Source: Lentisphaeria bacterium (GTDB lineage: Bacteria > Verrucomicrobiota > Lentisphaeria > Victivallales > Victivallaceae). Taken from it: 64,000 nt of DNA. Positions within the stretch are counted from its first letter, which is position 1; each line of letters starts with the position of its first letter. The notes under the pieces are model-generated. The model was not told where the DNA came from. It did no database searches and saw only the letters and a list, made by a program, of their open reading frames with translations. Made by a program: the position numbers and the translations under genes. The stretch is from the NCBI GenBank assembly GCA_017508385.1, contig JAFVZB010000073.1, positions 1 through 64,000 of the forward strand, written 5' to 3'. Positions 63,215 through 64,000 of this stretch are shown piece after piece.

Positions 63215-64000
63215 ATGAAAGATGAAATGAGAGAAAAACTGCTGGCTTTTCAGCAGAAGAAAGCCGGATTGTTCCGCGACCGTCTCTACAATGCATTTCT
63301 GACCGATACCAGAAAACTTGAAGCAGAGTGTTATATCAGCAGCGAGCCGGTGAAATTCTGTGACCGTCTGAAGCTCGAAAAGCGCGCCATCAAAGAGGGC
63401 GACTCTTTCGGAAAACGCTGGGACAATGCCTGGTTCCATCTCACAGGAACTATTCCTGCGGAGTGGGTCGGCAAGCCGGTGTGGGTGCATCTGAATCTCG
63501 GCGGAGAGATATTGATTTTCAACGACAGCGGTGTTCCGGTATTCGGACTTACCAACCACAGTGTATATAATCCGTTTTACCTTAAAGAGCACTATGAAGT
63601 CACAGCCTCTGCTGAAAGCAATTCCGAAGTGGACTTCTGGTGCGAGGTTTGTGCCAACGGACTCTTCGGAGAAGAAGAAAAAATCGACTCCAATGGCAAA
63701 GTCATCATTATGGAATACGGCGTTTACGATGATGAGATGTTCCAACTCTGGGATGATGTCTTTACGCTCATTTCTCTGCTTGAGTCATACGAACAGCCCT
63801 GCGCCCGCAAGTACCAGATCGCTGCCGCTCTCGAGCAGGCGGAAGGTATCTACGGCGAGGAGCCTGAAAATGCCTCCGCCGCAAGAGAAGTCCTCAAAAA
63901 GCAGCTCTCATTCAGGGCGACCGACTCCGAGCTTTCCACCACCGTCGTCGGACACGCCCATATCGACGTGGGCTGGCTCTGGGCGGTGAGGGAATCCATC
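63215..64000 (+). CDS. GH38 alpha-mannosidase, N-terminal part (runs off the window)
   Basis: 262 codons are visible from ATG 63215, preceded by AAGGAG. A beta-rich N-terminal domain (about 20-170, with WDNAWFHLTGTIP) leads into the start of the catalytic domain: TVVGHAHIDVGWLWAVRES near 244-262. There HAHID supplies the zinc His/Asp ligands of GH38. The nucleophile Asp would lie beyond the window. It probably trims alpha-mannosides in the cytoplasm. It may be the target enzyme of the preceding epimerase/reductase genes. Confidence 0.85.
   Translation, partial: MKDEMREKLLAFQQKKAGLFRDRLYNAFLTDTRKLEAECYISSEPVKFCDRLKLEKRAIKEGDSFGKRWDNAWFHLTGTIPAEWVGKPVWVHLNLGGEILIFNDSGVPVFGLTNHSVYNPFYLKEHYEVTASAESNSEVDFWCEVCANGLFGEEEKIDSNGKVIIMEYGVYDDEMFQLWDDVFTLISLLESYEQPCARKYQIAAALEQAEGIYGEEPENASAAREVLKKQLSFRATDSELSTTVVGHAHIDVGWLWAVRESI

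Overview
The window looks like a chromosomal segment of a carbohydrate-degrading bacterium of the Planctomycetota-Verrucomicrobiota-Chlamydiota group, most likely a Lentisphaerota (Victivallis-like) gut organism. This is inferred from family content, not from a search. The pointers are a type II pseudopilin with the H-X9-DG type of C-terminus, a DUF1501 protein, sialate O-acetylesterases, many Gfo/Idh/MocA oxidoreductases, GH105, GH127, GH36 and GH38 enzymes, and a short-chain plus medium-chain dehydrogenase uronate operon. Most of the window is fairly GC-rich and densely coded on both strands. Two stretches are visibly AT-richer: about 140-4200, and about 39,500-42,100.

Layout. 1-4200: an AT-rich block with an M14 carboxypeptidase, a secreted heparinase-II/III-like lyase and a pseudopilin. 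Its left edge abuts a short fragment resembling the start of a PRPP synthetase. 4226-7095: a uronate/pectin-fragment operon (MDR dehydrogenase, KduD, GH105). 7279-9210: DUF2156 protein and MreB. 9423-18238: a GT9 heptosyltransferase-like gene, a secreted esterase, the run purH(AICARFT only)-TPR-TrmH-WecA, then DUF1501 and a GT39-like membrane glycosyltransferase. 18241-18640: a repeat cluster. 18644-20324: holB and tmk. 20502-24987: a large secreted beta-helix protein, a DUF2752 protein, and the end of a dehydrogenase/enolase-superfamily operon that runs to 27084 and is divergent from an AraC regulator. 28072-31302: a nucleoside deoxyribosyltransferase-like protein, a DUF362 ferredoxin-like protein and tyrS. 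31405-37987: a GH127/LacI/Gfo-Idh sugar locus. 38094-39455: a GltS-type transporter.

39,918-42,042 holds the most unusual cassette: an EcoRI-family adenine methyltransferase overlapping a DUF262-HNH nuclease, inside AT-rich DNA and bounded on the right by a perfect hairpin repeat. I read it as a compact two-gene modification/nuclease system, probably anti-phage; its function is not shown. 42,210-50,727 is a leftward catabolic cluster: two tandem sialate esterases, a DppA-like M55 peptidase, a nitrilase-GDPD fusion, a GH36 enzyme and a NifX-like protein with a His/Cys tail. 50,931-60,867 is housekeeping: zinc ribbon, GT2, nudC, coaE, rho with AT-hook-like motifs, an FtsB-like protein, a LysM lipoprotein, a methionine-synthesis/MTHFR bifunctional enzyme and lysS. 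61,206-64,000 holds an epimerase, a quinone oxidoreductase and the start of a GH38 mannosidase.

Several genes share an apparent vegetative promoter of the form TTGCNN - 17 bp - TATATT, and several operons end in clear intrinsic terminators. No tRNA, rRNA, CRISPR array or insertion sequence was recognised.
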